Below, in pieces: positions 61,862 to 64,000 of a DNA stretch of 64,000 bases. The position numbers and the translations under genes are program-made. This DNA comes from Treponema sp. (GTDB lineage: Bacteria > Spirochaetota > Spirochaetia > Treponematales > Treponemataceae). The stretch is taken from positions 1 to 64,000 of the forward strand of contig JAEDED010000005.1 of the NCBI GenBank assembly GCA_016293495.1. Direction: 5' to 3'. Under the pieces are notes generated by a model that did not search any database, was not told where the DNA came from, and was given only the letters and a program-made list of their open reading frames with translations. Numbering within the stretch: position 1 is the first letter of the stretch; each line of letters begins with the position of its first letter.

Positions 61862-62985
61862 CACCGTCGTCTGTATCATCCATTGGTGCGCCAGACCATT
61901 TTGCCTTGAGGTATGATTCGATAAACTGATCGATATCGCCATCCATTACGGCCTGGATATTTCCTGATTCACATTTTGTTCTGTGATCTTTTACCATTGT
62001 GTATGGCTGGAATACATATGAACGGATCTGGTTTCCCCAGCCGATGTCTTTTTTTTCAGTTGCGAATTTGGAATTTTCTTTTTCTTTCTGCTCGCGGTAA
62101 TACTCGTAAAGTTTTGCCTTGAGCATGCTCATACAAGCCTGACGGTTAAAAATCTGGCTGCGTTCACTCTGGCAGGCAACAACGATTCCTGTCGGCAAGT
62201 GAGTAAAGCGTACGGCTGAGTCTGTCTTGTTAACGTGCTGGCCGCCCTTACCGCCTGCACGGTATGTATCAACGCGGAGGTCTTCAGGTCTGATTTCAAC
62301 TTCGATTGAGTCATCAAGTACCGGAAATACGAATACGCTCGAGAAGGATGTATGACGTCTTGCGTTTGAATCAAACGGACTGATTCTGACAAGGCGATGG
62401 ATTCCGGCTTCGGCCTTTAAATAACCGTAAGCGTATTCACCGTCAATCTGGAATGTTACCGACTTAATGCCGCCTTCAGCTTCGAGAATATCTACTGTTT
62501 CGATTTTAAATCCGCGGCGTTCAGCCCAGCGTGTATACATGCGGCTGAGCATAAACGCCCAGTCCTCGGCCTCAGTTCCACCGGCACCTGCATGAATTGT
62601 AAGGAATGCACTCGAGTTGTCTACTTCTCCAGAAAGAAGGTTAAGTACACTTTGTTTTTCGTATTTTTTATTTGCTTCTTCAAGCATTGTACGGATTTCT
62701 GCTTCAGTATCGGCGTCTCCGGATTCCTCTGCAAGCTCATACATTGCTTCAATGTCATCAATTTCTGAGATTAATTCTTTCCATGGATCTACACGGAGCT
62801 TGAGAGCCTTGATTTTTCCCATTACCTTCTGGGCTTTTTCGGGATTGTCCCAGAAATCAGGGGCATTCTGAAGTTCTTCCTGCTCTGCTATTTTTTTGTA
62901 GATGGAATCAGAGTCAAAGACACCCCCAGACGTTCATAACGTTTTCTTTTAATTCTGAAATGGGCATTTTCAATTCTTCTAACAT
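61851..62985 (-). CDS. prfB: Peptide chain release factor 2 with programmed +1 frameshift
   Basis: Terminates at UGA and UAA. Translation begins at the ATG at 62985 (AGAGGA 8 bases before it) with MLEELKMPISELKENVMNVWGCL. It then meets an in-frame UGA (62916-62914) preceded by TGGGGGTGTCTT, the same spacing as E. coli AGGGGGTATCTTTGAC. A +1 shift at CTT-T continues with GACTCTGATTCC (DSDSIYKK) down to the stop at 61851, giving about 377 residues. GGQ (AGGKGGQHVNK) and SPF (RISPFDSNAR) are present, both RF2 hallmarks. The C-terminus ends DDTDDGDDL. A Met at 62822 is inside the gene, not the start. Confidence 0.97.
62905..62935 (-). promoter_or_regulatory. prfB autoregulatory frameshift site
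   Basis: On the minus strand GGGGG acts as an internal Shine-Dalgarno, followed after 3 bases by CTT-TGA-C. Low RF2 lets the ribosome slip +1 at CTT and read GAC, while high RF2 terminates at UGA after 23 codons. Confidence 0.95.
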
Positions 62986-63081
62986 GACTTGATTCCTCTA
63001 AAATTTATATGCTTTGAATATTTTCAATAAATATCTTTTTTTCGTTAAATCTTTTTAATAGAATAAATTAAACGCTCTATC

Positions 63082-63109
63082 TTGTCAAATAAGTATAAAT
63101 GATTATAAA
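63082..63109 (+). promoter_or_regulatory. Promoter of the last gene, predicted near-leaderless
   Basis: TTGTCA (63082-63087), 16 bases, TATAAA (63104-63109). Predicted start near 63116, 3 bases before the ATG at 63119. No Shine-Dalgarno. Confidence 0.6.
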
Positions 63110-63118
63110 ATATATAGT

Positions 63119-64000
63119 ATGAAAATGAAGAAAATTGTATTCTTATCTACTCTTTTGTCTGCAGGTTCTGCTTTATTCAGTCAGACTACAAGACCAATTG
63201 TTTCAGACATTAATTCACTTCCTAAAAATTCAACTTCTGTAAAAATTACCTGGACACTTCCAGAAAATTCAGTTCCAGAAATAACAGGCTGCTATATTTA
63301 CAGAGATTCCCGCCAGATTACAACTTTTGACCAGCTTTCAAAATTAACTCCAGTCGGAACCGTAGACGCAGACGTCACAACTTTTACAGATACTCTGGCT
63401 GATACAAAAGATTATTTTTACTGTGTTCTCTGCAGCACAGAAAACGGTGTTTACAATATAATTCTTCCATCAGTTAACACGACAGTTTCTGGAGTTCACG
63501 TTGCTTCAGCTTATTCAGATGACCAGCAGGTAATTACACCAAATTCCTCTTCAAAAAATAAAAAGAAATTTACAGATGCTTCTGAAAAAATGAGGGACAT
63601 TCCGCTTCCTACTCCGGGATTAATTGAAGTAAACAAAAAATCTCAGAACATTCTCGGAACAAAAGCAATGAATACAGCTGATGAACTTGGCAGAAAATAT
63701 ACAGGTTCAAAAAGCAAAATCACAAAGCTTCACGTTTTTGAAGAAGATTTAGTTTGTCCGGAAAGCGGTGATGAATATTATCTTTTTAAGATTCTTAAAA
63801 ACAGTTTTGTAAAAAAAGATTTTAAGAAAGCTGTAAATGATCTTGTTGATTTTTTAAGCATTCACAGAAATGCAGAAGTTACAAAACGTGCATCGTTCTA
63901 TCTTGGAGAATCTTATTATTTTTCAAGAGAATATGAAAAGGCTGTTTTCCAGTTCTTGAAAGTCCAGAACGATTATCCTGAACTTTCAAAAAAATGGATT
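63119..64000 (+). CDS. Exported protein with FN3-like and TPR-like regions (incomplete at window end)
   Basis: The reading frame is open from the ATG at 63119 to the end of the window (294 codons), so the gene is cut. A signal peptide (MKMKKIVFLSTLLSAGSALFSQ) is followed by a fibronectin III-like module (about 25-125; VKITWTLPENSVPEITGCYIYRD, TTFTDTLADTKDYFYCVL). After a Ser/Lys linker come helical hairpins resembling TPR units (KKAVNDLVDFLSIHRNAEVTKRASFYLG, REYEKAVFQFLKVQNDYPEL). It is likely periplasmic and I do not recognise a named family. A second in-frame ATG is two codons on. Confidence 0.8.
   Translation, partial: MKMKKIVFLSTLLSAGSALFSQTTRPIVSDINSLPKNSTSVKITWTLPENSVPEITGCYIYRDSRQITTFDQLSKLTPVGTVDADVTTFTDTLADTKDYFYCVLCSTENGVYNIILPSVNTTVSGVHVASAYSDDQQVITPNSSSKNKKKFTDASEKMRDIPLPTPGLIEVNKKSQNILGTKAMNTADELGRKYTGSKSKITKLHVFEEDLVCPESGDEYYLFKILKNSFVKKDFKKAVNDLVDFLSIHRNAEVTKRASFYLGESYYFSREYEKAVFQFLKVQNDYPELSKKWI

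Noticed and set aside
61862..61942. Unknown protein 60083-61861 starting at 61942
   Set aside because: The extension lies fully inside prfB coding sequence, and the segment from 61861 gives a proper signal or anchor peptide.
61851..62822. prfB taken as a 323-residue protein starting at 62822
   Set aside because: The RF2 N-terminal domain continues upstream in the same frame to the frameshift site, and a proper start with a ribosome-binding site exists at 62985.

Overview
The window is an AT-rich chromosomal segment from a spirochaete, most probably a host-associated (gut or rumen) Treponema. The main evidence is the tamB-bamA-skp-mutS gene order, which from memory is also that of T. pallidum TP0325-TP0328. 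A BpuR/PUR-alpha-like protein, a ClpC-McsA-McsB cluster, a cytoplasmic LacI-domain diguanylate cyclase and a family II pyrophosphatase with CBS domains fit the same assignment. Arginine biosynthesis, galactokinase, a GH31 glucosidase and amylomaltase suggest a free-growing sugar fermenter rather than a reduced pathogen. I saw no rRNA, tRNA, CRISPR array, insertion sequence or prophage. No gene-free stretch exceeds 300 bases, and the window ends inside a gene.

Layout. Positions 1-5.5 kb: a lysine-rich tailed protein (-), asnS, a PilZ protein and a long-form guaA (+). 5.5-12 kb (-): galK-ppaC, and an argJ-argB-argD operon behind a promoter overlapped by ArgR-like boxes. 12-14 kb (+): an ABC-2 glycan-export permease without its ATPase, then an exostosin-like protein. 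14-20 kb: ilvE (-), a LacI-sensor/GGDEF protein (+), manA, a sugar nucleotidyltransferase and an AraC regulator (-). 20-26 kb: a GH31 alpha-glucosidase (+), malQ, an HD-domain protein and a conserved unknown (-). 26-31 kb (-): recN, nadK, a DegT-like protein lacking the PLP lysine, cheW and comF. 31-41.5 kb (-): mutS, skp, bamA and tamB, an outer-membrane assembly block. 41.5-46 kb (+): tmk, an exported unknown, aroB, a cysteine desulfurase and the PUR-like protein. 46-50.7 kb (-): rnhB, a beta-helix exported protein, a phosphoribosyltransferase and avtA. 50.7-63 kb (-): a tightly packed ten-gene run, prfB, unknown, ftsY, unknown, Lol-type ABC transporter (three genes), mcsA, mcsB, clpC, ending in a clear terminator. 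63.1 kb (+): an incomplete exported FN3/TPR-type protein.

Most notable points. (1) prfB carries a classical programmed +1 frameshift, so the true gene runs to 62985. (2) Several genes lack a ribosome-binding site and have a near-consensus sigma70 promoter whose predicted start point falls on or a few bases before the ATG: the diguanylate cyclase, the PilZ protein, the AraC regulator, avtA and the last gene, with aroB and the HD gene as weaker cases. This suggests a leaderless class of mRNAs that includes both c-di-GMP genes. (3) The McsB homologue has lost several expected catalytic residues, although McsA and ClpC look intact. (4) The DegT-family protein has no lysine at the PLP position and Tmk has Thr in place of the P-loop Lys. 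I did not find one complete, wholly new multi-gene system. The leaderless promoter class and the kinase-dead-looking McsB module are the best leads.
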